Source: Chiua virens
Taxonomy: Eukaryota; Basidiomycota; Agaricomycetes; Boletales; Boletaceae
Assembly (NCBI GenBank): GCA_019787685.1
Contig: JAHNUO010000007.1
Coordinates: forward strand, 992,001 to 1,056,000
Direction: 5' to 3'
Length of the DNA stretch: 64,000 nt
Part shown: positions 25,821 through 38,861 of the stretch, piece by piece
Position numbering within the stretch: the stretch's first letter is position 1
How the letters are laid out: each line of letters opens with the position of its first letter
The notes under the pieces: model-generated
The model's input: only the letters and a program-made list of their open reading frames with translations
The model's database searches: none
Told to the model about the DNA's origin: nothing
Translations under genes and position numbers: made by a program

Positions 25821-27038
25821 CCATGAGGCTGGCACGTACCATTTATCTCATGCTCCTGCGCAACTTTATACGCATGTATTTGTCTATTTTTCTCCGTCGT
25901 TTCTTGGCTTTGTGTTTAAGTGACACGATCATTCTCAATAGATAACATATTATCGATATCTCTGTTGAATAGTCGGTCCATCATATATATCTTCCCAACC
26001 TCTCATGTTTATTGATGAGTCTACTCATACTCGAGGCTCAGCTGGCGCTTCCGAGTCCTTTCTGGCGGCGTGTTATCTTGATCCATTCCATAAGCTCGTT
26101 ACATAAAATAGCTCAACGGCCGTTGCCAGTGACCGATATTTATTACAAAGTTTCATTGGAGAGCGGAGCCAAAGACTCATCGGATCTCATTCTGCGTGGA
26201 TCCCGAATCACGCTCTCCAGTGCGGGGGCGACTCGGGCGAGGCGTGTTCCTGGTCACAGCCTTATTATGTTACGATGCGTAGTGCGACGCCAAGTTCCTT
26301 TCAGTAACCCCTGGAACGTTCCGCTCCTATGTACGATCAATTACTTTACATACTTAATGTCGGGGAATCGCGAGATGAACTAGGTTCCGTCCCTCCAATC
26401 ACCGAAATCCACCCAGATTCACCAGCCTCTCTAGAGTCCCCAAAGACATTAAGTCAGTGGTAGTATATACATGGGCCCTACTGTGACAAGGGAATATAGA
26501 AAAGAAAAAGAAAAAGGACAACAGAGCCAAAGGAAAAAGACATACAAAGAAAGATCCAAACGAATCAGACCGAGACGCCTCGCAGGGATGAGAAAAACAG
26601 AGCCTAAACGACAAGGGACAGTGACGCGAGCCAGGATCCATGACAATCACCACTTCTTAAGATGCAGGTATGGAGTCGGCGAGAGATTAACGAGGACTGA
26701 TATGTTTACAGAGAGAACTCATGTCCGACAAAGAGAGAACAGATACGGTAGGGATTGTAATGTGGTGATCACTTTCCTTTGGCAGGGTACCATGCACAGT
26801 AGGTCCGTCGTGTAACCTCAATTCTCGCCTTAAACCATCGCTTCACCCAGTTGCTTCGCTCTGGCAAATACCGACGAGGGCTGGTGCGAGGCCTGTCGTC
26901 GTCCCCATCATTACAAACCATCCCTGCAGCAAAATGTAGCCAGCCATGACTGGGATAACCGAAAAAGAAACAGAAGTAAAGAAGAGAGAATAAACAGAGA
27001 ATCGGATCAAGAAAGATGAAGAGAAGGCTCCACCTAAC
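25821..27038. other. Intergenic between convergent genes, nothing recognised
   Basis: 3' regions of transporter 2 and GLC7. A purine-rich stretch (26490-26560) produces spurious Lys/Arg-rich frames. Confidence 0.5.
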
Positions 27039-28648
27039 TCAACCAGTCTTGCTATTTCCCTTCTTCTGTTTACGGGGTGGCGTCACTGGTCGTCCCATGT
27101 TCATGCCTCCATATGGGTGCCGAGGTTTCTTCTCAGCGGGTTTGAGAATCTTGGGGTGTTTGGTCACTAAATTGGCTGGTACTAAAGTCACGTGAAGACT
27201 TACTTGGAAGGAACACAGCAATGTCTCGTCCACACTCATCATGGCGCCAGCATTGTCAAACTCTCCACAATAATTTGGTGCCGAGAACAAGGTGACAAGA
27301 TGTCTTTTCGCAAAGAATTCGTAACCGTCTTCTACGACCTGTAACGTGTCAATGATTAGAACCGACAAGCGACGTCAGTAGTGGTAGAAGCATGCCTGAT
27401 GTGCTCTGCAAATGAGGTCCATGTCATGTTTTTGCAAAAATCTTGACACGACGTCTGGGCCAAACGTGAAGGAAACGCCTCGGTCATTTTCCGACCACCC
27501 GGTGATGTCCTTGTCTGGGTCTGACCATAAAAGGTCACAAAGTAGGCCTATGCGATCGGTCAGATAACTCGTCACAACGAACAGGGCAGGAACGCACCAG
27601 TGTCTGGGACGTCGGTTGGTCTCATAACCCTCCGTATTTGCTCCATGGATTGGAGATCGGGCGACAATCCGCCGTGCATGGTGAATATCTTCTCGTCGAT
27701 GATGGCAGCGATTGGTAGGCAATTAAAGCAATCAGTAAACGTTTTCCATAGCTTGATGTTGTACCGCCGTTTGCCTTGGGACTGCCTTTAGTACCGACCA
27801 CGCCTGGGGATAATGAGAAAAGCTGATGACACACATTCGTCATAAAAACCATAAATTCGGTTGATACTAGCACACTCGTGGTTTCCACGAAGGATGAAAA
27901 AGTTTTCAGGGTACTTGATCTTGTATGCGAGGAGGAGGCAGATGGTCTCGAGTGATTGCTTTCCCCGGTCGACGTAGTCGCCAAGGAAGAGGTAGTTTGC
28001 TTCTGGGGGGAAACCCCCATATTCGAAGAGTCGCAAAAGGTCGTAGTATTGACCATGGATGTCGCCTGTGGGGGTGCGGAGCAACATGAGTCATCATAAA
28101 GAGCGACGTCATCATATGCAAGCGTGAGGGGACGAACCACAAATCTTGATGGGTGCTTCTAGTTCCAATAAAATGGGCTGGTTGATGAAAATTTCGCGTG
28201 CTTTCGTGCAGAGATACTTGATTTCGTATTCTTGTAGTTGTACCGGCTTGCCTGGTCGGTTTCCACGCACTGTCACAGAAAGAGAAAGGGGAGGGGAAAA
28301 AAGGACGCCTATCAACAGTCCTGCTCGAAAACGCGCCAAAAGTGAGAGGGCGGTAGAGGGACGGGGGACGCATCTTCCACTGGAAAAGAGGTTTTACGCC
28401 GACCCATGCCAGGGCATCGCAACAGCGCGGCATGCTACGCTGGCCGCACGACGCCCTCAGCCCTCCGTCCCAACGATGCTCCAGACCCCGCCAGGAGAGC
28501 ACGATGCTCGCGGCGTTTGCACGACCTCTTTTCCAACCCGCACGCAAGGCCGAAAAGACGAGAGCAGAGTGACAGGCGGACGCCACCCACCTTCTAACAA
28601 GCGGTCGATGACCGAATCCAGATCAATCTCGGTCGCAGAGTCGGCCAT
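27039..28648 (-). CDS. GLC7: Serine/threonine protein phosphatase PP1 catalytic subunit
   Basis: Metal-dependent phosphatase of the PPP family acting with many regulatory subunits in cell cycle, glycogen metabolism and chromosome segregation. Minus-strand exons: 28591-28648, 28138-28269, 27835-28065, 27598-27774, 27396-27547, 27204-27338, 27039-27149; 331 aa, usual length for PP1. Metal-binding motifs are GDIHGQ (64-69), GDYVDRG (92-98) and RGNHE (123-127). [11 protein letters not shown] (269-279) is the beta12-beta13 loop region of PP1. The C-terminal tail is short and basic and contains the TPPR site (PVTPPRK), the conserved inhibitory phosphorylation site. The intron after RAHQ has a GC donor (GCATGC). 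No breaks. Confidence 0.95.
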
Positions 28649-28939
28649 GTCGAGTTATGCGTCGATAGTTGAGAGGCTGGCGAGACGGGGGAAAGCGCGG
28701 GTGGTGGTAGAAAAAAAACAAGTGGCAGTGGCTGATGCGGTTACGACTTGAGTTTGGATGAGAGAACTACTACCAGCACCAGAAAGAAGGGCAGAAACAA
28801 GAAATCGATGAGAGTACAAGATAACGCTCTCGTCAAAACACAAACGTTTCCTTTCTACAGCAAAAAACCGTGGGAAAGAAAAAGGTACCTTTAATTATAA
28901 CATCTATCGAAAAATACATAGTCCACTAGAAAATATATA

Positions 28940-31853
28940 TCATGCTAGAACAGCAGTCTCCTGCTGCTGCCCAGAGCCTGATGTCCCTTCGCTCTCAACC
29001 CGTCGCGTACGCCGTCGTCGCCGTCTGAGTCACATTAGCTCGTAATTCACTCCACAACACAATAAGACTAACCTTGGAAACATCGGTCCCCGTGGCATCG
29101 GCCGTTGATCAATATCCAGTGCAATGTTACCCCCAGCGTGCAACCCCTGAAAGTGCCATCAGATTCACGCCACCAATTTATCTCCGTACAACATACCTCG
29201 ATCCATTCCACGACTGCAGGTACGTCCGGCGCTTGCAGCAGGAATTGCTCTCCCTCTAGCCTCACTCGTATCACGTTTTTCCGCTTCAGATAGTCATTTC
29301 CCAGACCGCTCTCGGCGTGCTGTAAGGTATATGCACGCAGCAGGTTCGACTCGGGCGGTTTCAATACCTCGGCATGGAGCAAATGCGCTCGACTTGCCGC
29401 TACCGGCAGGAAACCCAGCCGGGAAGCCAAACGAGGGTGTGACGCTGCAGCCGCCGGTGTCGCCCGCCCACTCGACTCGTGCGACAGAGACGTTCTGCTC
29501 TCGTGTACATCGACAGGCAATAGCTCGAGGTCACGTGAGTTACTTCGTAGCAAGGCATCACTGGCACTCCCCTCGGGCCGAGTACTGCTCGAGCTCCTGA
29601 AGGGTGATAAAAAACTCGCGCTAGAAATCCGCTTTGCCGGCCTCGGTGTGGACATCATCGTCGATTGGGTCGCCATCGACGACTGAGATTCCCTTCGTCG
29701 CCAGTCCCGTGTCCCGGAGGAAACAGAGATCGATCGTACTGAAGATGCCCCTGGTGTTACAGCCAACGTTGGCTCGTCCACCCCTGCTTTCATCGGCATT
29801 TCCGATGGCTCCTCCTTTTTATGCGTCCGAGGTGGATTAGGAGTAGCCACGTCACCAACCCCCACTCGCTTTTCCCACCAGTCGCCTAGAACACCCGCAC
29901 CGCTGGCACCAGGAGGACACTTGTACACCCGAAATATAGTCCCTTCTAGCTCGCATACAACGCGTCTCCATTTGCGGTCCTTGGCTTGTACACCGGGTGA
30001 ACTAAACTCCATCTTCCGAGGCATGATGGCAATAAGGTACAGCGAGTTGTTATACGACGGTAGCCGTTCTCGCCCCTCGTCCCCACGCAGCGCTGCGTAA
30101 TTTTCCTTTCGATATGGGTCGAACGTGGGATATGGTGGTGGGTCGGATGTGGGATGGAAACTCGGCATCGACGTACGTCGCAGAAGACGTCCAATCACTG
30201 CTTCCGTATCGCTCTCCTCGGTGTCGGAGTGCGTCTCAGCAACTGACGCCGCATTAGATCGCACCATATCCTCCCTAGACTTGAGACGATGCAAGTTGCG
30301 GTCAACACGTCGAGTCGGGCCGAGGTTGATCATACTTCGCGAAGCAACACGGTAAAGGCTCGGTTTAGATTCCAGCCGAGCACCGGGAATCGGGAGGTCA
30401 GGGTCCAGAACACGACGCTGGTTAACATCCTCGGAATTAGGTATGCCGGGGGAGAAAGGATACGTCGCCAGTGACTCAGAAGTAGACGATGGTGCAAAAT
30501 GAATGGTCTGGACATAGGTCTTGGAACAAAACAGATCGGCGAGATTAGGACCGGCAGAACCACTGTGGGGTGAATCCGGAGATACATGCCCAAGGCTCGC
30601 GGACGGAAATTCATCGTCCTCCCTCGCACGCTGCTTTTGGGCGCTCTTAGAGCCTTGAGTGCCAGAAGGGCCGGCGCTTGGAGGATCCTCATCTTCATCA
30701 TCACTCTGATGGATGCTTAAAGCACCAGCATGTTCCTCGTCGTCGTCGCCTTCCTCGCCCTCACCCTCATCTGAATCTGAATCCTCTGGTGCCTCATTCT
30801 CGTGATCCGCTTGACATCCAAGGTTACTTTGACCATGTCTCAACAGCGAAGGTATGTGGCGAAGGGGTATCTTCCGCTTCGGCGGCGAGTCTGGCACAGG
30901 CGGTGCAGGGGGCAAGGAAGGTAGATTAAGCAAGGGCATCGGTTGCCTGGCAATTATCGAAGGTGATAAACGGAGCCCACGATCCGTCGTGACTCGGAAC
31001 GGCGGTGGCAAGGGGGCGCTATGGTGAGGTAACAAGATGGGACGTTTCTGGACGGCTTCTGATGTGGAACGTTCCTCGGCGTACATCGATTGTGCCGTCG
31101 AGAGGGTACCCGGGTCAGAAGAGGTAGATGGTGTCGGGTCAGTTAATGGGGTCGTAAAAAGGGCATTATGGGAGAGCACATCCCCCAAAAGTCGTGGCGT
31201 GTCGTCATATAGCATGTCCCTGCACAGCTAGTTCGTCGGCTTGCGACGCGGGAAGGACATCAATCTGTGGTAATATCTCGGGACTCGAGACGGAAGATCG
31301 GGGAAGTAGCACGACGGCATCCACGGACATATTGGACCGTGAAAAGACTGGCGCTGGTGCAAGTGCATTTGCGGAATCATCGACGAGACAGTCGTTCGTA
31401 AGGCTCGCTTGATGCCGACAGAACAGTGGTAGCGGCACCGTGACCGGCAAAGGTCGGATGGGCAGGTGCAGTGTGTAGAGAATCCCAAGAGGAGTGGCGT
31501 CTAGGGGAAGCGTCCTGAGACGAGTCATCCGTATCCATAGGATTAGGGCTGTCTTCTACCCTGAACCCGATGAGCCGCGATACGTCTGGCTTGCGTAAGA
31601 AGTCCAAGGAAGTGTGTGCACGTTGAAAATCTTGGGGAGGTATAGTGACAGGGGAGACAGCGTCTCTTAACTTCCTGTCGCTGCTTCGTGCACGCAGGGC
31701 AAGTTTCTTGAAAAAGTGGAGTGCCCTGGCCTGGGAGATCGCAGTGAGTGGCCAGATTTGAAATGTGACGGATGTACAAAGAGTAGGTACGCATATGGAT
31801 GTACATACCTGGAAGGGAGGTGACAAGCGCCGTTCGTGAGGCGGGTGGTCCAT
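28940..31853 (-). CDS. Large PH-domain protein, two apparent frame breaks near N-terminus
   Basis: Exons 31809-31853, 29197-31730, 29073-29146 and 28940-29024; about 911 aa after allowing two 1-nt insertions. The N-terminus reads [14 protein letters not shown] and [16 protein letters not shown]. The middle is Ser/Pro-rich and disordered with an acidic tract ([17 protein letters not shown]). The C-terminal part holds a split PH domain: [34 protein letters not shown], and after a long insert [15 protein letters not shown] and VVEWIE. It ends with a run of six arginines and a Gln-rich tail. Likely a membrane phosphoinositide or protein-binding scaffold (inference). The frame changes near 31385-31400 and again at about 31216-31232; no good splice sites explain it. 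Confidence 0.78.
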
Positions 31854-34451
31854 CGTGGTGGTCAACATGAAAGGGAAGAAACCCAAGACCGAGCGCTATC
31901 CGACGCTGGCGGCGGACACGTTTTCGAGCAGCCGAACCTAGTTAAGTTCAATTTCCGTGCTCACTGTGCCGGCGTGTTTGAACAGCTTACACTACAGCTG
32001 ACAAGCAAAGATGCTGTCCGACGAAGAGCAAGGGACGGGCAAAGCCGGAAACCGGTTCTACAACAGCTGAAAGAAAGAGGCCATCAGATGTTCGCACCCA
32101 AGTAACAAGCCTGGGGACTCGAAGCAGACGGAGCTAAACTTGTGACATAGGGTCCTTTCTTTTTATGTCAATCGCAACAATTTTGACACCCGAACCTCAA
32201 ATAGGACACCGCCCTCATAACTTTTCGACGAGAACGACGGCTTGTGTCCATTGTGACACGCCGCCCGCAGCATTTCAAATCAGGGTGCGAGATTCATATA
32301 GAGCCCGGGTCTACACGATAAGAAACACGACAATTTATCTCCGAAACAGGTCCATTACCAAACTTATCTTGTGAATTTTCACTGGTAGAGCTATCAGTGG
32401 CGTCTCCACTAACCAGAGACTCCGGAGGCAAGTCTGTGGAGTTGTGTGCAGCTGTCCATCCTGCATGACGTCACCCTGTCCTCCAGCTTTGTCCATATGT
32501 CTATTCGGATGGACGATTTAGCTCCGAATGGCCAATCAAGGACTCAAAATTCCAGAGTGGTCGGGACACGGCTAAGTATAGCGGCCATGAAGGCCGTGCT
32601 GGAAACGGTTGCATGGGACAGAATATCGAATTCTCGAGTTCTCGAGCGACTCTTGCCGCGAGATTTTTGTGTGGTCCTCAGCAAACCCACTTTCACTGAC
32701 ATACTGGAGGGAACCACTCTAACGGAACAACAGAACAACACGGCGAACGTATGCGTCCGAGGATTTTCGGAGCTCTCGGAGGCGGGACGTAACATGGCGA
32801 CAAGGATGAGCCCATACACGAGGCATAGCCCATACGATGACTGTTCATTTGTGTCGTAACGTCAATGAGAGCTGCTGTGGTGGGCCGAGGCCCGAATGAC
32901 ATGAACGGGAAGGTTTTCCCACGGTGGGTTAATCTGCACTCATACCCACGTCAGTCGCCTATTTGATGGAATTAACATACAATTCACCATCCTATGACCT
33001 GTCATAGTTTTTGGTCGCAATCACGAGTGCAGCAGAGCGTCCGCCGACCAGGGTGGAGTCAACGCGCCTTAAAACTGTCTGCCTATCCCATTCATGCAAT
33101 TGGAAATTCGGCGGCCTTATATACTCTTTAGCTAGGGTAAGGTACACTCCAAGAGGAGCCGTAGCCATTTGTTGCGAGAAGAACCGAAAAGGTTCCGTCA
33201 TGTCGAAAGTTTAGGAATTGGAAGCTGTCGCAGTGATGATTGATCAAGTCAATCATGGACCCGCATACCAGGCTCGGTGTTCCACAGTCCAGGATAGAAT
33301 ACTCGCTGAGAAAATTTGACATCTCTTCCAGACGAGAATCTCATGGCTATTTGTGTTCGATAAGGGTGTGGGGTATGTGTAAGTAACTGTTTGACACTCC
33401 CAGACGGTGGAGTGGGAAAATCCCGACCTTGGAACTGGGCAGCGGGGGCCGGTACATACTCGGCGGATTGGCAACTATATGTCTAGCAACGCACTACGAG
33501 GCAAAACTGGTCGCAACAGGCTTCTACGACCGGCTGTCATTCAGGTCTCGTCGATTCCACACCAAGTAGTGACATGCTCCTCTACGTGCGGACGACAGCA
33601 TAAATACCAAGTTCGTATCGGTGCGGCCTCTCACGCATGCATGAGATTATTCACAGAATGCGTACCACGGATCGGCGAACCGAGGGCGGCTAGGAGGATT
33701 CCTTCAATCAGTGAGACTCGTCTGCGTCGATGGGTTATCCCAGGTTTGTCATGTAGCTATGATTCAAGTGTGCCGCAGCCCTTGAAGATCTTCAGCGCGC
33801 GCGCGATCCACCATATTCTCCGGAACTCCAAGTTTGAGGGACACCGGCGCGTACCATCGCGCGGTTAAGCAGCGGATATTCTTTGAAATTTTGGTAAATC
33901 GTGAAGGAGATGAGACGGTGTGAGCGCGGGAAATCTAAAGGCTAAGATCGAGGGGAAATAAATTTTGCTTCAGGTCTGAAAACGCGCTCAGGCGAAACTT
34001 TAAGAGTCCTGTTGACCATATTGTGGATGCATGATTTGCAAGTGAACGCTTGCGCATCTGTGTTTGAGGCAAAATACGTTGAATTGTATGGTGAATTTGA
34101 TGAGTTGCCCTTTTCTTCATGTGTCAGCTTATCAGATAACAGGAGTGGGCATCACGAAACACGTGTTTAGATGGCTTGTATCGACCAGAGGAAGTGCGTA
34201 AGCCAAGACCAAGACGGCAAGACTAAGCGTCAGGCCTTCAGGTGTCGAGCAAAATAACAGGTAGACAGGGCCAATGATTTAAATTGTGCTTGGAGTGATA
34301 CATTCGCTCGACCAGAGATTCGACCCTATTCATGTGTGACGTTAGTAACAAATTTTGAAAGACTAGCGCACCAGAAGAGAGACCACAATCAAGTATATTT
34401 GCAGAGGCCGCAGGACGGCGCATAAAAAAGCGATGGGATTAACGGTGCAGT
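31854..34451. other. Intergenic, nothing recognised
   Basis: 2.6 kb upstream of the PH gene and downstream of mL59. Open frames up to ~150 codons (for example 33407-33868) show no motif and no intron/exon logic. I see no tRNA. Confidence 0.45.
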
Positions 34452-35208
34452 CTACATGATATTTAAAATGGAAGCTTCCCGCCTGACTGTCTTGGAGGGT
34501 TTGAGCGGGTTTGGTCGCCTTCTCTTGTAATACTAGTAGGGGAGGAATATATAGGACTGGCGCGCTATAATGAGACAACGAAACACAATTACCTGCTTGT
34601 AACGCTGAATACGTTTCGCCATGTCGCGCATGAGCATTTTCCGCTTCAAAGCTTTCTTCTCTGCCATCCGCTCCCACTTGTGGCCCTTGAACATGCGCTT
34701 CTTTCCCGCGTAAAGCCTGTTACCAATCTCCGCTCCTAGCACCTTGCGCTCCTTTACTTCACCGACCCATTCGACAGGCTGCGACCACTGTTCCTCCTGA
34801 GTTCCTGGCTCGACTTTAGCATGATGCTGTTTGGCTATCGGTTGCGCTTTGGCAAAAGAAATGGCAGCAAGGTGTACGGCAGATGTCTTCGGTGCTGGTG
34901 GGAGGAGTGCCAATGTACCCGACGCACGGGCTTTCTTGATCAGGACCGCTTGCTGACGCAGGGAGTACTTTGGTGGTGCCCATCGACCCGTCTGTGGGTT
35001 TTTGCTAGGGATGAATGGGTTTGGCTCGCTTTGGGAGGTTGCTTGTCGATAGTTCTGGCACGGCGCGCGTTGGTTGGGAAAAGTCGAACTTGGAAAAGTC
35101 AAACGGGGAACCAGCGGATGGAGTCTGGGTTGGCTTTGGAGCAGGCGGCGGCGGCGGGGCCCTTGCAAGCTCGCGAAGCCTGAAATGCTTGATGGCTCTG
35201 GTGGCCAT
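34452..35208 (-). CDS. Mitochondrial large-subunit ribosomal protein mL59 (MRPL25 type), one frame break
   Basis: Fungal mitoribosome protein. Exons 34593-35208 and 34452-34532 on the minus strand; about 231 aa after correction. The N-terminus MATRAIKHFRLRELAR is typical. Then NPFIPSKNPQTGRWAPPKYS, EVKERKVLGAEIGNRLYAGK, KRMFKGHKWERM and the C-terminal YYKRRRPNPLKPSK. The first 60-odd codons (to LPKRA) and the rest are in different frames. Removing one base from the TTT at 35020-35022 (AAA on the coding strand) gives KRANPFIPSKNP and restores everything. Since mL59 is expected to be needed for mitochondrial translation, this points to a sequencing or assembly indel. Confidence 0.85.
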
Positions 35209-36600
35209 CGTAGAAGCGAAACAAAGTCAAAATTTACGTAATCAAGAATTAAGAAATTCTTTCCAGGCCAGATCTTCGAACCTGATATCACCGAGGTATC
35301 TTGTGCATTGCACAACGCACTTGTTTAAAGTCATAAGATCATTCTTATGCGATCTCACGCTGAATGCAGTCGAATTACCATGGCCAGCTCCTTCCAGTCA
35401 AAATGTCACCCGGGTCCTGCAATCGGCGTTACTAGCCACCAGACGTGTTGTGTGTAGTCGAGATCTTCGGCGCCCAGTCACTGGCATACTTGGGTTCCTG
35501 GGTCCTGGGCTTGTCGAGCCGCACCTATTTTTCAATATCTTACTTCAATATTCAATGAGAGGGACTTCGAGGGAGGGTAAGTCGTCTTCAATTTTTTACT
35601 AACGCACAGAGTATTAGTACACTCCAACTTCCACTGTTACACTGTATCTAGGAACTCTTTCGGGGACTGACGCCGCTATCCGAATCATTTACACGTAGTC
35701 ATCCTTTCTCTTGCTTTAGTTGGAGGCGTCGAAATGGAGACTGTCACTCACCGTTAGGGGCTAAACTTTACAGTCTTCAGGTTTGACAATCATGGATCGA
35801 TCCCGTTGGTCTGATGGCCACTTTCTATATCTGTCATCAGTTGAAGACTACTCTCCCGAGTCATTGGCCACATTTATTGTTATTGATCCCGGACCTGCGC
35901 CTAGATTGGTCTCTCGATCTTAGGCCGCATCTGCACTCGTGAGCATTTTGTATCACTGGAGTTTTTCAGCCGAAACACCAGGGGTTCAGTACATTTCGCT
36001 TATGTCTCCAGAAATTATGCTGCTCTTCTTGATCACTCTGACATCCCCTGAACTTACAAATTCTCTCGCCTAACATGCCACGCTTTGCACAACCCCGAGG
36101 AGATTCACGGACTCCATGAAATTCCTATAGTTAATTACCTGACACATGACAGACCTTGACAGGTCTCACAACCATGAGACATCATCGTGAGTTCGTCTAG
36201 ACCTCCAGATCGCTCCCCATTTTGGAGAGCTGACGGGCTTGGCTCTCAGTCCAGACAAGTAGCAATTCTTGTCATATTTGGTTGTTCCTGCCTAACCCTG
36301 ATGCCGAAGCGGTTGATATCCTGTTGGAGCGTTCTGTCGATGCAAGGGAACTTCAGAAAATGCCTAACGAGTGTGGATGTGGTCAATCCAATCCCTCATA
36401 CTCTGACTCCGACTTTCTAATTCTACCATCTGCAGCGCAAGTCTGGTGGTATAATTTATCCCTCATCTCTGACCCATGCCTCAGGCGTTGTTTGGTATAA
36501 ACGGATAGCTGCGTCTTACCCAAGGATAAGTTCGGTCTCAGCAGATGCCGTTGCTTCCACATCCGACAACAAAAAGCAAGTGGTGCTCGGTCCGCTTTCT

Positions 36601-36890
36601 CTCAGTCCACGACAGTCCGAAAGCTGCAAAGCTCATTCCGTACAAGAGTGTGATTCATTCATATCTCACTCGTCACGAGCGGGAAATGTCTGAGTGGTCA
36701 TCGATCGCCTTTCCCTGAGGCTAGTCCTCAGACTGATGTGGCCCTGGCCGATGTGCAACAGCTGACATTGAGACGGCATAGCGTTGACAAGGTGAGTCCT
36801 TCAATTCAATTGAACATGTAGTACTGGCGCTCTCTATCGCGGTGGCAGCGTCCTCTTTGGGACGTGATATGGCGACTGTCATGTGTCAAA
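36601..36890. repeat. Diverged repeat, copy A
   Basis: Pairs with copy B at 37295-37520. The blocks beginning GACAGTCCGAAAGCTGC (36611) and TCTCTATCGCGGTGG (from about 36829) match GACAGCCCCAAGGCTAC and TCTCTATCGCGGTGG in copy B. In one frame both read SPKA-KLI and LYRGG, suggesting duplicated gene relics. Confidence 0.5.
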
Positions 36891-37294
36891 TTTTCCAACC
36901 ATACCGGTCCGCGAGGACAACTGCATCTGCCAGTGGGCCACGTTAGTGTTTGTCTAAGTAAATAATCAATTAATCACAACTCAAACTTGTTCGTAAACAC
37001 CAGTAACGATTCGTTGATTGACTAGCTGTACATTTGGTTGCGCGAGTGGATCATGCTCCAGAATCCTGTCGTACACGTTCTTCGACAACTAAGTATCTAG
37101 TATCTCCCACTTCTTCCTGGACTAAGATGGGCTGCATCTGTCATATTATTCATTCCGCAGAAAATGTGAGTGGTTCGAATTCGGATACAGGGGCCTTTCA
37201 GGCTTCAAGCGGGCGCGGCCGCTCTCGGCAACTACCGTCGCTTCAAGTTCGCATCCCGACTTGAGAGGCTCCGAAGAAAATAACTTTGCTTCAT

Positions 37295-37520
37295 TCACCC
37301 CATGACAGCCCCAAGGCTACGAAGCTCATTTCGCACAAGAACGCCTACGTCTCGTTCGCGTCTCTCTTATCATGAGCAAAGGTACCAGAAATCCCATGTC
37401 GCCCGTGCGTAACGGTAGACGTTGAGATGACTGGGTGGGTGCTTCTTTGCCATTCTGCTCCGGCCGGCGTTCTCTATCGCGGTGGTGGTGTCCGTTTTTG
37501 GGATGCCTGACGTGGCGATG
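37295..37520. repeat. Diverged repeat, copy B
   Basis: Same order and orientation as copy A, about 650-690 bp downstream. Several stops interrupt the shared frame in both copies. Confidence 0.5.
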
Positions 37521-38861
37521 GTCCTTCGCTATAGGCAGTGGTTGTCCTGTCTTCAGAGAACTTGAAGGCTTTACAGGAAAACCAACAAACATCACTGGTA
37601 TCTCTCGGGGGTTGCCTGGATCATCAAGGGAGCGTTACATGTATCTCACAGTACAGTAACGAGAATTCCTGTCCGGCCTTTCGGGGAGTTTTCACTCTTT
37701 GAAAACTCAATGATACTTGATTGATATTTGTCAATGGCGGCGTTATGGTGGTCACAAAATGTAGCCATTGCCATTGCTAGCCTTTGGAGGAACGTCATTT
37801 ACCAAAGAGTACATTGCGAGAAATCCTGACCGGTATTTCATTGGCAAACCAATGTATTGGTTTGAACCACGTTCCAGTTGTTGCCGTAGGAGGAGATGAG
37901 CCGACTGGCTGTCTTGGTAAAGGGCATGCCGTCCTTGAATGTAATTCGTGGCTCGTGGTCCTCGTTGACTGCGAAACTCGACTCAGATTACTCTTGGACT
38001 GTTGGGTCAATTTTTTCTGTATCCTTTCCTTTTCGTGAGGACTGTTGAGCTCTAACGAGTTTTATGTTCGATGAACATGTTTTAGGATGAGTCTGGGACA
38101 CTGAACTGATCATATCGACAATCCGAGCTCGAGATCATTGATCAATCGATCACCTTCCATACTAGTATGCGATCAAAGTACCTCATGGATTCACACGGAT
38201 GAAGAACCTGGATTTTTTGACGGTAAGATCGCCTTTTTTGGGTGTGGGGCGAGTCTTCGGCCGTGTTCGAGAACGGCGCCGCACACATACATCGTTGGGG
38301 AATTCTTGCTCTGCAAACCACAGCTTTTTCGTGGTGGATGAATTGAGCTCGAGAACAAGCACCGGTTGACAGTGGACTGCCTAGGGCTGTTAGAGTGACG
38401 TAGTGTTATAGACGCCTCTGATAGAATTCTATACTCTGCCTCTGGGCCGCCATCACGTTTCTGTTTGTGAGAAAGTTCCATCAGTCCTCGCGACCCAGGT
38501 CTGCGCACAGCATATTATCGCGTCAGGTATCAAAAAGTACGAATGATTTGATCGTGACAGGCGGCCATCACATTTGCTTAAGAGGCTTCTTCCTTACATA
38601 TCTACAGAGCTACTTGGTCACCAGATCCAAGAAATGACAGAAGGATCCGAGGCTATTTTGTGTATAGTACATGCCTCCTCGGGGTATAGGCAATTCATCA
38701 TTAAATGCACCACGAAGTGAATGCATATTTAGTACAACCGCATCAGAACTCTCGATCAAACTTGTCCTTATCGCACCACCACTGGCAACTAGGGTATTAT
38801 ATGCACAGAAAATCAAAAACCAACCAACCCTGGCGCTAGATGCGAAGAAGCTCTGAACCTG

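Larger units (their letters stand above)
35209..38861. other. Long gene-poor region with a diverged repeat
   Basis: 3.6 kb with no supported gene. Short open pieces such as 36282-36500 could be relics. Two diverged copies of the same segment are listed separately. Confidence 0.5.

Noticed and set aside
37165..37200. tRNA B-box-like GGTTCGAATTC
   Set aside because: No A-box at suitable distance and no foldable cloverleaf; chance match.
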